This document shows, piece after piece, positions 1 through 9,095 of a stretch of 64,000 nt of DNA. The stretch is from Betaproteobacteria bacterium (lineage in GTDB: Bacteria > Pseudomonadota > Gammaproteobacteria > Burkholderiales > Usitatibacteraceae). The DNA is taken from positions 40,276 to 104,275 of the forward strand of contig JADJEZ010000012.1 in assembly GCA_016708825.1 (NCBI GenBank), given 5' to 3'. The notes beneath the pieces were generated by a model, which was given only the letters and a program-made list of their open reading frames with translations, was not told the DNA's origin and did not search any database. The first letter of the stretch is position 1, and each line of letters opens with the position of its first letter. The position numbers were made by a program, and so were the translations under genes.

Positions 1-14
1 AGGCAAAACGCTTA

Positions 15-31
15 TGCACCGCATTCGTGCG
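15..31 (+). promoter_or_regulatory. Candidate NtrC-binding site upstream of glnA
   Basis: The sequence TGCACC-GCATT-CGTGCG matches the NtrC operator consensus TGCACC-N5-GGTGCA at 10 of 12 specified positions. It lies about 60-75 bp upstream of the -24 element of the predicted sigma-54 promoter, a normal place for an enhancer. ntrB and ntrC lie about 2.3 kb downstream. The match is seen in the sequence; the function is inferred. Confidence 0.5.
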
Positions 32-91
32 CCGCACCGGGGGCGATTCGAACAGGTCTTTTTAGATCAACGACTTGCGAACGCAATGCCG

Positions 92-107
92 TGGCATGCA
101 TTCTGCT
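92..107 (+). promoter_or_regulatory. Predicted sigma-54 (-24/-12) promoter of glnA
   Basis: TGGCATG-CATT-CTGCT fits the RpoN consensus TGGCACG-N4-TTGCW. The invariant GG (93-94) and GC (105-106) are exactly 12 bp apart, as sigma-54 requires. Transcription would start near 118, leaving a leader of about 67 nt before the glnA start. Together with the upstream NtrC-like site this predicts induction of glnA under nitrogen limitation. Confidence 0.65.
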
Positions 108-185
108 ATTCCATAGATTCCAACCGATCCCTACCCGATCCATTCCCCAAACTGGGGCGTCATCCCTCAACCAGGAGAAAGAGTC

Positions 186-1595
186 ATGTCAGCGGCCGAA
201 GTCTTCAAGATGATCAAGGAAAACGAGGTCAAGTTCGTGGACCTGCGCTTCACCGACACGAAAGGCAAGGAACATCACGTGACGGTTCCCGCGAGGGCCC
301 TGGACGAGGACAAGTTCAAGGACGGGCACGCCTTCGACGGCTCGTCGATCGCCGGCTGGAAGGGCATCGAGGCCTCGGACATGCTGCTGATGCCGGACCC
401 GGATTCCGCGCGCATGGACCCGTTCATGGACGAGCCGACGTTGAACCTCTCCTGCGACGTGCTGGAGCCCTCCACGGGCAAGGGCTACGAGCGCGATCCG
501 CGCTCCATCGCCAAGAAGGCGGAGGCGTACCTCAAGAGCACGGGGCTGGGCGATATCGCCTACTTCGGCCCGGAGCCGGAGTTCTTCGTCTTCGACGCCG
601 TCGAATGGAAGGTCGACATGTCGGGCAGCTTCGTGAAGATCTTTTCCGAGGAGGCGCCGTGGTCGACGGACGGCAAGTTCGAGGGCGGCAACCTCGGCCA
701 TCGCCCCCCGGTGAAGGGCGGCTACTTTCCCGTTCCTCCGGTGGACTCCCTGCAGGACATCCGTTCTGCCATGTGCCTCGCGCTCGAGGAGCAGGGCGTC
801 GAGGTCGAAGTGCACCACCACGAGGTGGCGGCACCCGGCCAGTGCGAGATCGGCACGAAATTCAACACGCTGGTGAAGCGCGCCGACTGGCTGCAGATAC
901 TCAAGTACACCGTGTGGAACGTGGCCCGCTCCTACGGCAAGACGGCGACCTTCATGCCCAAGCCCGTCGTGGGCGACAACGGCTCCGGTATGCACGTGCA
1001 CCAGTCGGTGTGGAAGGGCGGGCAGAACCTCTTCGCGGGCGACGGCTACGCGGGTCTCTCGGAGTTCGCGCTCTACTACATCGGAGGCGTGATCAAGCAC
1101 GCGAAGGCCCTGAACGCGATCACCAATCCCGGCACCAACTCCTACAAGCGCCTCGTCCCGGGCTTCGAGGCGCCGATCAACCTCGCCTACTCGGCGCGCA
1201 ACCGGTCGGCCTCGTGCCGCATCCCCTTCGTCTCGAGCCCGAAGGGGCGCCGGGTGGAGGTGCGCTTCCCGGATCCCACGGCGAACCCCTACCTCGCCTT
1301 CGCCGCCCTGCTGATGGCGGGGCTGGACGGCGTGCAGAACAAGATCCACCCGGGCGACCCGCTGGACAAGAACCTCTACGACCTGGAGCCCGAGGAAGCC
1401 GCGAAGGTGCCGCATCCCTGCGCGTCGCTCGACGAGGCGCTGGTGAGCCTGGACAAGGGCCGCGACTTCCTCACGCGCGGCAACGTGTTCACCAACGACA
1501 TGATCGACGCCTACATCGCGCTCAAGTACGAGGAGGTGCAGCGCTTCCGAATGACCACGCACCCCGTCGAGTTCGACATGTATTTCTCGGCCTGA
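186..1595 (+). CDS. glnA: Type I glutamine synthetase
   Basis: Makes glutamine from glutamate, ammonia and ATP in the cytoplasm, as a dodecamer; it is the central step of ammonia assimilation. The 469-residue length is typical of GlnA type I (GSI-beta). The catalytic loop motif NGSGMHVHQS and the tail around NLYDLEPEE are present; Tyr398 in that tail is the position adenylylated by GlnE in enterobacteria. The ATG at 186 has an AGGAG ribosome site about 10 nt upstream. A sigma-54 promoter and an NtrC-like site precede the gene and a strong intrinsic terminator follows it, so it can be transcribed alone. The nitrogen regulators ntrB and ntrC lie downstream. Confidence 0.98.
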   Translation: MSAAEVFKMIKENEVKFVDLRFTDTKGKEHHVTVPARALDEDKFKDGHAFDGSSIAGWKGIEASDMLLMPDPDSARMDPFMDEPTLNLSCDVLEPSTGKGYERDPRSIAKKAEAYLKSTGLGDIAYFGPEPEFFVFDAVEWKVDMSGSFVKIFSEEAPWSTDGKFEGGNLGHRPPVKGGYFPVPPVDSLQDIRSAMCLALEEQGVEVEVHHHEVAAPGQCEIGTKFNTLVKRADWLQILKYTVWNVARSYGKTATFMPKPVVGDNGSGMHVHQSVWKGGQNLFAGDGYAGLSEFALYYIGGVIKHAKALNAITNPGTNSYKRLVPGFEAPINLAYSARNRSASCRIPFVSSPKGRRVEVRFPDPTANPYLAFAALLMAGLDGVQNKIHPGDPLDKNLYDLEPEEAAKVPHPCASLDEALVSLDKGRDFLTRGNVFTNDMIDAYIALKYEEVQRFRMTTHPVEFDMYFSA

Positions 1596-1614
1596 GCCAT
1601 CGGCCGCGAGCGGG

Positions 1615-1641
1615 AAGGGGCGGCGTCGACCGCCCCTTTTT
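1615..1641 (+). terminator. Intrinsic terminator after glnA
   Basis: A perfect 7-bp stem GGGGCGG/CCGCCCC (1617-1623 with 1630-1636) encloses a 6-nt loop and is followed by TTTTT. It sits 22 nt after the glnA stop. The AA before the stem also pairs with the T tract. Confidence 0.88.
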
Positions 1642-1725
1642 GTTTCACGACCGGCCCGGTCTTGTGGTCCGAACCCATCCCAACCACAAGGTATGGCACA
1701 AATTGCGGCTAGGCCATTGATCTTG

Positions 1726-1755
1726 TTGACTTTTCAAATGTCCCCTCCCTATTCT
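1726..1755 (+). promoter_or_regulatory. Candidate sigma-70 promoter for the DUF4124 gene and ntrBC
   Basis: TTGACT at 1726-1731 and TATTCT at 1750-1755 are 18 bp apart, a reasonable -35/-10 pair just after the glnA terminator. Transcription would start about 25 nt before the DUF4124 start codon. It would give ntrBC basal expression independent of the glnA promoter. Confidence 0.4.
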
Positions 1756-1786
1756 GACCGTCCCCTGTCGTGCGCAGGAGTAGGTC

Positions 1787-2380
1787 ATGAAAGCTCTCTG
1801 GGTCGGTCTCGCCGTGAGTCTCGCTTCGCCGCTGGCGTTCGCGCAGGCGATGATCTACAAGCACGTGGACGAGAACGGGCGGGTCACGTACACCAATCGC
1901 CCGATGAAGGGCGCGGTCGTGATGGATCTCGAGCCCCTGAGCACCATCCCAGGATCCGCCGGGCCCGCGATCACGCCGGAGAAGTCCTCGGCGAAGTCGC
2001 CAGAGCGCCTCGCCGTGAAGCCTTCGGTGGCGGTCGTGACGCCCAGGACGATGCCCACGACGATTGCCTCCATCGACCGCGAGACCCAGAAGGGTCGCGA
2101 CGACGTGCGCCGCCGGATACTGGACGACGAGCTCGCGCAGGAGGAGAAATCCCTCGCCACGCTGCGCAAGTCGCTCCTCGAGGAACGCCAGAATCCGACG
2201 CTCATCGCCGCGGTGCGCGTCGCGCAGCAGGCCGCCGATCCGACTCCCGCCCAGCAGGCGGAAATGCGCGCGAACATCGACCGTGCGTCCGGTCGCATCC
2301 GCGGGCTGCAGGCCACCGTCGCCGAGCACGAGAAGAACATCGAGGCGCTCAAGAAAGAGCTCGGCGCGCTGAAGCCCTAG
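1787..2380 (+). CDS. DUF4124 domain-containing secreted protein
   Basis: A 197-residue protein of unknown function. Residues 1-20 are a Sec-type signal peptide ending in AFA. A DUF4124 segment follows (YKHVDENGRVTYTNRP), a short beta-rich module common in proteobacterial envelope proteins. The C-terminal half (about 110-195) is charged and heptad-like, consistent with a coiled coil. The ATG has a good AGGAG site. It lies between glnA and ntrB; I infer no nitrogen role beyond this placement. A GC-rich hairpin separates it from ntrB. A second DUF4124 protein, fused to a glutaredoxin-like domain, is encoded at 8514-9083. Confidence 0.85.
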   Translation: MKALWVGLAVSLASPLAFAQAMIYKHVDENGRVTYTNRPMKGAVVMDLEPLSTIPGSAGPAITPEKSSAKSPERLAVKPSVAVVTPRTMPTTIASIDRETQKGRDDVRRRILDDELAQEEKSLATLRKSLLEERQNPTLIAAVRVAQQAADPTPAQQAEMRANIDRASGRIRGLQATVAEHEKNIEALKKELGALKP

Positions 2381-2420
2381 CCTCGCGCAGTCTCCCCTTC
2401 CGGCACACCCCTTCTGCCGA

Positions 2421-2445
2421 CGCGCCAGCGGCTCTCGCTGGCGCG
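2421..2445 (+). other. Perfect 10-bp hairpin between the DUF4124 gene and ntrB
   Basis: CGCGCCAGCG (2421-2430) pairs perfectly with CGCTGGCGCG (2436-2445) around a 5-nt loop. No U-tract follows, so it is not a classical intrinsic terminator. It could be an RNA-stabilising or pausing element that lowers ntrB expression, or a Rho-region stem. Confidence 0.5.
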
Positions 2446-2477
2446 TTCCCTGCTGCACGTTTCGCGGGCCCGCGCCC

Positions 2478-3563
2478 GTGACGTCCCCGTTTCCGGGCCT
2501 GGAACTGCTCGCGACTGCCGTGCTCGTGCTCGACGACCGCCTGCACGTGACCTACGCCAACCCCGCCGCGGAGACGCTCCTTTCCCACGGGCGCAAGCAC
2601 CTCCTCGGCTCGGCGCTCGGCAGGATGCTCCCTGGAAACGACCGCTTCATCGCCAGGCTCGCGCAGGCCGTCGCGGACGACACAGGGTTCAACGAGAACG
2701 AACTCGCGCTCGAGATCGCAGGCCAGCCGGCGATGGTGCATTGCGTGGCCGTGCCCGTCGAGGAAGGGGACGCGCGCCTGCTGATCGAGCTGCGCGAACT
2801 CGACCAGCAGATCCGCATCGCCCGCGAGGCGAAGTTCCTCGAGCAGCAGCAGGCCAACCGCGAGCTCGTCCGCAATCTCGCACACGAGATCAAGAACCCC
2901 CTGGGCGGCATCCGGGGCGCAGCCCAGCTCCTCGAGCGCGAGCTTCCGGAGCCGGAGCTGCGCGAGTTCACCCAGGTGATCGTGAAGGAGACCGACCGCC
3001 TGCAGTCGCTCATGAACCGCATGCTCACGCCGCACCGCCTGCCGCGGATCGAGCTCCTCAACGTGCACGAAGTGATGGAGCGCGTGCGCACGCTGCTGCT
3101 GGCCGAGTACCCCGGCGGGCTCTGCGTGCGCCGCGATTACGACCCGAGCCTGCCGGACCTGCCAGGCGACAGGGAAAGCCTGCTCCAGGCGGTCCTCAAC
3201 GTGGCGAGGAACGCCGCGCAGGCCCTGGACGGTCGCGGCGAGATGACGCTGCGCACGCGCATCGCGCGCCAGGTGACTATCGCGAAGACGCGCTACCGGC
3301 ACGCGGTGTCCCTGGAGGTCGAGGACAACGGCCCCGGCGTTCCCGACGAGCTCGCCGGCAATATCTTCTTCCCGCTGGTGAGCGGGCGAGACGGCGGCAC
3401 GGGGCTGGGGCTCTCCCTCGCGCAGAACTACGTGCATCAGCACCACGGGTTGATCGAGTTCGAGACCGCCCCGGGGCGCACCTGCTTCACGATCCTCCTG
3501 CCCGTGCGCAGCCCCGAGCAGGCGGGGCTCGCGCGACACTCCACAGGGAAGGCGACGCCATGA
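2478..3563 (+). CDS. glnL: Nitrogen regulation sensor histidine kinase NtrB
   Basis: Cytoplasmic kinase/phosphatase of NtrC, normally controlled by PII protein; it signals nitrogen status. The 361 residues comprise a PAS domain (about 5-115), a HisKA domain with phospho-acceptor His136 in NLAHEIKNP, and a HATPase domain with N box (NVARNAAQAL), G1 box (EDNGPGVP) and G2 box (GGTGLGLSL). There is no membrane segment, as expected for NtrB. The start is GTG; no strong ribosome site is visible, but the N-terminus aligns with the family (FPGLELL near the start). The stop overlaps the ntrC start as ATGA, so the pair is translationally coupled. Confidence 0.95.
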   Translation: MTSPFPGLELLATAVLVLDDRLHVTYANPAAETLLSHGRKHLLGSALGRMLPGNDRFIARLAQAVADDTGFNENELALEIAGQPAMVHCVAVPVEEGDARLLIELRELDQQIRIAREAKFLEQQQANRELVRNLAHEIKNPLGGIRGAAQLLERELPEPELREFTQVIVKETDRLQSLMNRMLTPHRLPRIELLNVHEVMERVRTLLLAEYPGGLCVRRDYDPSLPDLPGDRESLLQAVLNVARNAAQALDGRGEMTLRTRIARQVTIAKTRYRHAVSLEVEDNGPGVPDELAGNIFFPLVSGRDGGTGLGLSLAQNYVHQHHGLIEFETAPGRTCFTILLPVRSPEQAGLARHSTGKATP

Positions 3564-4966
3564 ATCCCGTCTGGATCATCGACGACGACCGTTCGATCCG
3601 CTGGGTCCTCGAGAAGGCGCTGTCTCGCGAAGGCATCGAGCACCGCTCCTTCGCCACAGCGCGCGAGGCGCTCGATCGGCTGGCCGACGAGTCACCCCAG
3701 GTCGTGGTGAGCGACATCAGGATGCCGGGGCTCTCCGGTCTCGAGTTCATGCAGGAGCTGAAGGAGCGGCTCGCCTCGACGCCGGTGATCGTCATGACCG
3801 CCTACTCCGACCTCGAGAGCGCCGTGGCGGCCTTCCAGGGTGGCGCCTTCGAGTACCTGCCGAAACCCTTCGATGTCGATCACGCGGTCGAGCTGGTGCG
3901 CCGTGCGCTCGAGGAAAGCCGGCGCCGGTTCGACGCTCCCGTGGCCGACGGCGACACCCCGGAGATCCTCGGCCAGGCGACCGCCATGCAGGAGGTCTTC
4001 CGCGCCATCGGCCGGCTTTCGCAGTCGCACGCGACGGTGCTGATCACGGGCGAGTCCGGCACCGGCAAGGAACTCGTGGCGCGGGCGCTGCACCGCCACA
4101 GCCCCCGTTCGGCCAAGCCCTTCATCGCCATCAACACCGCCGCGATCCCGAAGGATCTCCTCGAAAGCGAGCTCTTCGGCCATGAGCGAGGGGCTTTCAC
4201 CGGGGCCCAGGCGACACGACGCGGCCGGTTCGAGCAGTCCGAGGGCGGGACGCTCTTCCTGGACGAGATCGGCGACATGCCCTCGGATCTCCAGACGCGG
4301 CTCCTGCGCGTGCTCTCCGACGGCCAGTTCTACCGCGTGGGCGGCCACACCCCGATCACGGCGAGCGTGCGCGTTATCGCGGCCACCCACCAGGACCTCG
4401 AGGCGCGTGTCCGCCAGGGCCTGTTCCGCGAGGACCTCTTCCATCGCCTGAACGTGATCCGCCTGCGGCTGCCGGCGCTTCGCGAGCGCCGCGAGGACAT
4501 TCCCGCGCTCGCGCGTCACTTCCTCGCGAAGAGCGCGCGCGAGCTGGGCGTCGAGGGCAAGCGCCTCACCGATGCCGCGATGGCGTTCCTCGCGACGCGG
4601 GAATTGCCCGGCAACGTGCGCCAGCTCGAAAACATCTGCCATTGGGTGAGCGTCATGGCCCCGGGCCAAACCGTCGACGTGGTCGACCTTCCTCCGGAGA
4701 TCCGCGCGGAGGTGCCGGTGGCGGCGGCTACGGGCGAAGGGCAATCCGACTGGCGACGCGCCCTGGAGCGCGAGGTCACCGCACGGCTTGCGCGCGGGGA
4801 GTCCGGCATCGCCGAAAAGCTCACGCGCGATTTCGAGGCGGCGCTCATCACGCGCGCGCTCGTCAACACCGGCGGCAGGCGCATCGAGGCCGCCGGTCTC
4901 CTCGGCATCGGGCGCAATACGCTCACCCGGAAAGTGCAGGAACTGCAGATCGACACGCGGGAATAG
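3560..4966 (+). CDS. glnG: Nitrogen regulation response regulator NtrC (sigma-54 activator)
   Basis: Phosphorylated by NtrB, it binds enhancers and drives sigma-54 promoters such as that of glnA. The 468 residues comprise a receiver domain (1-120) with phospho-acceptor Asp52 in VVSDIRMPG and Lys in LPKPFD; an AAA+ domain (about 140-375) with Walker A GESGTGKE, the GAFTGA loop that contacts sigma-54, and Walker B GTLFLDEIGD; and a Fis-type helix-turn-helix at the C-terminus (AAGLLGIGRNTLTRK). The ATG overlaps the ntrB stop. The reading frame stays open upstream over ntrB, but the ATGA junction and the family N-terminus MNPVWIIDDD fix the start. Confidence 0.97.
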   Translation: MNPVWIIDDDRSIRWVLEKALSREGIEHRSFATAREALDRLADESPQVVVSDIRMPGLSGLEFMQELKERLASTPVIVMTAYSDLESAVAAFQGGAFEYLPKPFDVDHAVELVRRALEESRRRFDAPVADGDTPEILGQATAMQEVFRAIGRLSQSHATVLITGESGTGKELVARALHRHSPRSAKPFIAINTAAIPKDLLESELFGHERGAFTGAQATRRGRFEQSEGGTLFLDEIGDMPSDLQTRLLRVLSDGQFYRVGGHTPITASVRVIAATHQDLEARVRQGLFREDLFHRLNVIRLRLPALRERREDIPALARHFLAKSARELGVEGKRLTDAAMAFLATRELPGNVRQLENICHWVSVMAPGQTVDVVDLPPEIRAEVPVAAATGEGQSDWRRALEREVTARLARGESGIAEKLTRDFEAALITRALVNTGGRRIEAAGLLGIGRNTLTRKVQELQIDTRE

Positions 4967-5086
4967 CCCATCGGCCCCCGGGGGAGGCCAGTCCCTCTCG
5001 ATAGAGCCGTGGTTGCGCCGGGGAGGCCGTCGCGTCGAGCGCCGTCTCGGGTACGCCGCGCGGAACGGTTCGTTCGCCTGCGCGGC

Positions 5087-7691
5087 CTAGCTCGCGAAGC
5101 GGCGCTGGAATTCCGCGGGCGGCAGGGCGGGGCTCGCGTAGAAGCCCTGGAACTCGTCGCAGTCCAGGGCCTTCAGGCACTTGAACTGCGACTCGGTCTC
5201 GACGCCCTCCGCGATGACCGAAAGGCCGAGGGAGTGCGCCATCGCGATGATGGCGCGCACGATCGCCTCGTCGTTGGCCTCCCGGCCGATGTCGCGCACG
5301 AAGGAGCTGTCGATCTTGATCGCGTCCACGGGAAGCGTCTTCAGGTAGGAAAGCGAGGAATAGCCGGTGCCGAAGTCGTCGATCGAGAATCCGACGCCCA
5401 GCGCGCCGAGCCGGTTGAGGAGCTGCGCCTTCTCCTCGAGGTTCTGCATGAGGATGCTTTCCGTGATCCCCAGCTCCAGCCTGGACGGATCGATGCCCGC
5501 CGCGCGGACAGCGCCCCCGATCGCGCGGAACAGGCGCTCGCCGTCCGCGACCTGGCCCACGGACAGGTTCACCGAGATCCGGAAGTCCTTCCCGAAGGCG
5601 CCCTGCCAGTCGCGCGCCTGCTGGCAAGCCCTCGCAAGCACCCATTCGCCGATCGGCACGATGAGCCCGGAGTCCTCCGCCACGTCGATGAATTTCGCGG
5701 GGGGAAGGAGCCCGCGGCGCGGATGCGACCAGCGCACCAGGGCCTCCATGCCGGTCAGCGCGCCGTCCGACATGCGGATGCGCGGCTGGTAGTGGAGCAC
5801 CAGCTCGTTCCTGCGCAGCGCGAGGCGCAGGTAGTTCTCGATCGAGAGCCGCTCCTGGGCGCGCAGGTTCATCTCCGTGGAAAAGAACTGGTAGTTGTTC
5901 CGCCCTTTCTCCTTGGCGAAGTACATGGCGACGTCCGCATGCTTCATGAGCGTGGCGCTGTCCTTCCCGTCGGCGGGGAAGAGGCTGATGCCGATCGAGC
6001 ACGAGGTGTTCAGGTGCTGGCTGCCGATCAGCATGGGAGCGCCCATCGCCGAGATCATCTTGTCGGCCACCTGCTGGGCGCCCTCGTCGTCGGTGTCGCG
6101 CAGGTTCTCGAGAATGACCGCGAACTCGTCGCCCCCGAGGCGCGCCACGGTGTCGGTTGCGCGGGTGCAGGAGACGAGCCTCGCCGCGACCCGCTTGAGC
6201 AGCTCGTCGCCCACGTCGTGCCCGAGGGAATCGTTGATCGTCTTGAAGCGGTCCAGGTCGATGAACATGAACGCGAAACCGCCCCCGTGGCGTGCCGCGT
6301 TCACGATCCCCTGCTCCAGGCGGTCGTGCAGCAGCACCCGGTTGGGAAGCCCGGTGAGAGGGTCTCGCGTGGCGAGGTACTCCGCGCGCTCCTCGGCCTC
6401 CTTGCGCTTCGTGACGTTGGTCGACGTGCCGGTCATGCGCAGCGCCCGTCCCGCGCCGTCGCGCTGCGTGACCTTGCCGCGCGAATGCACCCAGATCCAG
6501 TCGCCGCCCGCGTGGCGGACGCGATACTCGCACTCGAACTCCTCGCTCACGCCGCGCACCGCGTTGGCGACCGCCGCGTCGTAGAGGTTCGCGTCCTCGA
6601 CGTGGTTCCAGCCGCGCACCTCCTCCCAGGCGACCGTGGATTCGCGCCGCCGCTCGCCGACCAGCGCCGCCCACCCTTCGTTGAAGTAGACGCGGTTGGA
6701 CCGCAGGTCCCAGTCCCACAGGGCGAGGGAGGAGCCGGTGAGCGCGAGGTCCAGGCGCTCTCTTGGCGCGTAGCGTCTGCTCCTCGGCTCGCTTGCGCTC
6801 GGTGATGTCGCGGCCGAACCCCATCACGTAGGTCTCGCCCGCCACGCGCAGCGGCTTGCCGTGGAACACGTAGGGCCGGACCGCGCCCGCCTTGTCCAGC
6901 ATCTGCGCCTCGATCGTGACCTCCCGGCCGTGATCGAACACCTCGCGAATGGCCGCCTCGACCGCGGCGCGGTCGGCAGGCGCGATCAAGTCCTGCGGTC
7001 GCATGGCCGCGATCTCGAGGGTCGTGTATCCGGTCGCGCCCAGCATGCGCGCGTTCCAGCGCAGGATCTCGCCCTCGCGGGAAAAGAGGAAGAACGCGCC
7101 GGGAAGATTCTGGATCACGGCATCGGAGAACTCCCGCTCGCGCGCGAGAAGCTCCTCGACCTCGCCCACGCGCTCCCCCGCCGCCAGCGCGTCGTCCATC
7201 GGTGTCGCCGTGCGCCTCGCCTCGAGCCTCGCCACAGCCAGGGTGGCGAGGTTCTCCAGCGCCGTGCGTTCGGCGGAATCCAGGCGCCGCGGCACGCGGT
7301 CGGCCACCGCGAGCGCGCCAACCGCGTGCCCGTCGGGAGTGACCAGCGGGACCGCGCACAGGAAGCGCACGCGCGGCTCTCCCGCGACGAGCGGGTGCGC
7401 GCTCAGTTCCGAGGCGGCCGCATCCTCGACCTCGAGGGCGGCGAACGGGGGCTCTCCCCGAAACACGATACGGCGCGACCCCGCCAGCTCCGTGAACGCG
7501 ATGCCGACACCCGCCTTGACCCATTCGCGCGCGCCGTCGTGAAACGCGAGCCACGCCATGGGGGTGCGCGCCGCTTCCTGCGCACGGCGCGCGAGGTCGT
7601 CGAAAGCGGGTTCCGCGGGAGTGCCGAGGATGCGATAGCCCGCGAGCCTCGCCAGGCGCTCTTCTTCCCGGGCCGAGGGGCGCGTCGACAC
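5087..7691 (-). pseudogene. Frameshifted GAF-PAS-PAS-GGDEF-EAL cyclic-di-GMP enzyme
   Basis: Would synthesise and/or hydrolyse c-di-GMP. Reading from GTG at 7691: a GAF domain (about 30-165), a PAS domain (about 185-305) ending in DITERKRAEE, then a single-base frameshift near 6761. The other frame continues directly with ERLDLALTGSSLALWDWDL, a second PAS. It then gives GGDEF with an intact GGDEF motif and an RATD inhibitory site five residues before it, and EAL with EALVRW and DDFGTGYSSL. Removing one base (the extra A on the coding strand at 6761) restores about 867 residues. No other stop interrupts either half, so this is either a sequencing indel or a very recent lesion. It starts 10 nt after xthA, so the two are probably co-transcribed. 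Confidence 0.85.
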
Positions 7692-7701
7692 GGCCGGCCC
7701 C

Positions 7702-8469
7702 TCAGGCGCCGATTTCGCAGAGCACGGGCGCGTGGTCCGACGGTCGCTCGAGCTTGCGAGGCAGGACGTCGATCGTGCACGATCGGCAACGCCCCGCGAG
7801 CGCCGGCGAGAGCAGGATGTGATCGATCCTGAGGCCCATGTTCCGGCGGAAGGCCGCCATGCGGTAGTCCCACCAGCTGAAGGAATTCTCGGGCTGCTCG
7901 AAGAGCCGGAAGGCGTCGCTGAAGCCTAGCCCCAGGAGCGCGCCGAGCGCCTCGCGCTCCGCATCGCTCACGAGCACCTGCCCGCGCCATGCCTCGGGGT
8001 CGTGCACGTCCCGGTCCTCCGGCGCGACGTTGTAGTCGCCGAGCACGGCCACGGACCGCCCGGGTGCAAGTTCGCCGGCGAGCCAGCCCGCGAGCGCCTC
8101 GAACCACCGCAGCTTGTAGTCGTACTTGTCGGAGCCCACGCTCTGCCCGTTCGGGCAATAGACGCTCACGACGCGCGCTTCGCCCACGTCGGCGGCGATG
8201 ACGCGCTTCTGCAGGTCGGCGAAACCCGGAATGCCGCGCGTGACGTTGCGCGGCTCCTCGCGGGAGAGGATCGCCACGCCGTTGTAGGTCTTCTGGCCGT
8301 CATGGACCCAGCGATAGCCGGCGGCCTCGACGGCGGAGGCGGGAAACGCGGCGTCCTCGCACTTCGTCTCCTGCAGGCACAGGGCGTCGGGCGAATGCCG
8401 CGCGAGGAACTCCAGCAGGTGGGGCAGGCGCACCTTGAGCGAGTTGACGTTCCAGGTGGCGAGCTTCAT
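7702..8469 (-). CDS. xthA: Exodeoxyribonuclease III (AP endonuclease)
   Basis: DNA repair nuclease that cleaves at abasic sites and degrades 3' ends of duplex DNA. The 255 residues form a complete endonuclease/exonuclease/phosphatase fold: N-terminus MKLATWNVNS, metal-binding Glu in CLQETKCED, YNGVAIL, GDYNVAPEDRDV, and the C-terminal PSDHAPV with the catalytic Asp-His. The ATG at 8469 is chosen because the family begins at MKLATWN; the frame extends upstream without homology. The c-di-GMP gene follows after 10 nt. Confidence 0.96.
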   Translation of the reverse strand: MKLATWNVNSLKVRLPHLLEFLARHSPDALCLQETKCEDAAFPASAVEAAGYRWVHDGQKTYNGVAILSREEPRNVTRGIPGFADLQKRVIAADVGEARVVSVYCPNGQSVGSDKYDYKLRWFEALAGWLAGELAPGRSVAVLGDYNVAPEDRDVHDPEAWRGQVLVSDAEREALGALLGLGFSDAFRLFEQPENSFSWWDYRMAAFRRNMGLRIDHILLSPALAGRCRSCTIDVLPRKLERPSDHAPVLCEIGA

Positions 8470-8513
8470 GGCCGGTCGTCTTCCCGAAGGCCGGCAGGGG
8501 ATTCGCGCGGACG

Positions 8514-9083
8514 CTACTTGGGAGCGGCGACCGTGTCCGGCGCGGGCGGGACCTCGGCCTTTTTCGGGGCGGCCGGCGGGCGCGGCGGGACCTGCCCGGG
8601 GAGCGCCGTGCGGGGGTAGCCGGCGCCGTCGAGCGCCGAGTGCCACGCGCCCTCCTCGAATCCCTTCACCCGGGATGCGCCCACCGTGAGCACGGGAACC
8701 TCGATCGCGCCCACCAGCTTCTTGAGCGCCTCCGCGTCATCCGCGTTGGCCTGCGCGTCGCGCTCGCTGTACGGGATGCCGCGCTTGCCGAGGAGCTCCT
8801 TGCCCTGCCTGCACGGATCGCCGCAGTCGGCGCCCGTGAACAGGGTGACGGGCGACTTCTGCATGGCGATCTGCGTGGCGTAGGGAAGCTGGGAAGCCTC
8901 GCCGTAACCGCCGCCCACGCGCTTCTGCGTGAGGCTCTTCGCCGGCTCCGGCGGCGGCGTGTCGGAGTAGTGGACCTTGCCGTCCTTGTCGACCCAGCGA
9001 TAGACGTTCGTCTGCGCGACGGCGATCGCCGGCAGCATCAGCGCCGCGGCGACCAGCGCGACAAGTCGGTAGGGAGCGGGCAT
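8514..9083 (-). CDS. DUF4124 and glutaredoxin-like fusion protein, exported
   Basis: A 189-residue protein with a signal peptide (1-23, cleaved near AVAQ) and a DUF4124 module (about 24-50, VYRWVDKDGKVHYSDTPP). A thioredoxin/glutaredoxin-like domain follows (about 75-150) with two cysteines spaced as CGDPC in VTLFTGADCGDPCRQG, and a cis-Pro-like VPVLTV stretch. The tail is rich in Pro, Ala and Lys. The spacing is CxxxC rather than the usual CxxC, so the redox chemistry is uncertain. It probably acts in the periplasm. It lies 12 nt downstream of prlC and is likely co-transcribed with it. Confidence 0.85.
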   Translation of the reverse strand: MPAPYRLVALVAAALMLPAIAVAQTNVYRWVDKDGKVHYSDTPPPEPAKSLTQKRVGGGYGEASQLPYATQIAMQKSPVTLFTGADCGDPCRQGKELLGKRGIPYSERDAQANADDAEALKKLVGAIEVPVLTVGASRVKGFEEGAWHSALDGAGYPRTALPGQVPPRPPAAPKKAEVPPAPDTVAAPK

Positions 9084-9095
9084 TCGGATCCTCCG

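Noticed and set aside
1694..1708. Second sigma-54-like element TGGCAC...TTGC before the DUF4124 gene
   Set aside because: The GG and GC are 10 bp apart instead of 12; sigma-54 does not tolerate this.
2741..3559. N-terminal extension of ntrC upstream over ntrB
   Set aside because: The frame is open by chance over ntrB; the family N-terminus and the ATGA junction set the start at 3560.
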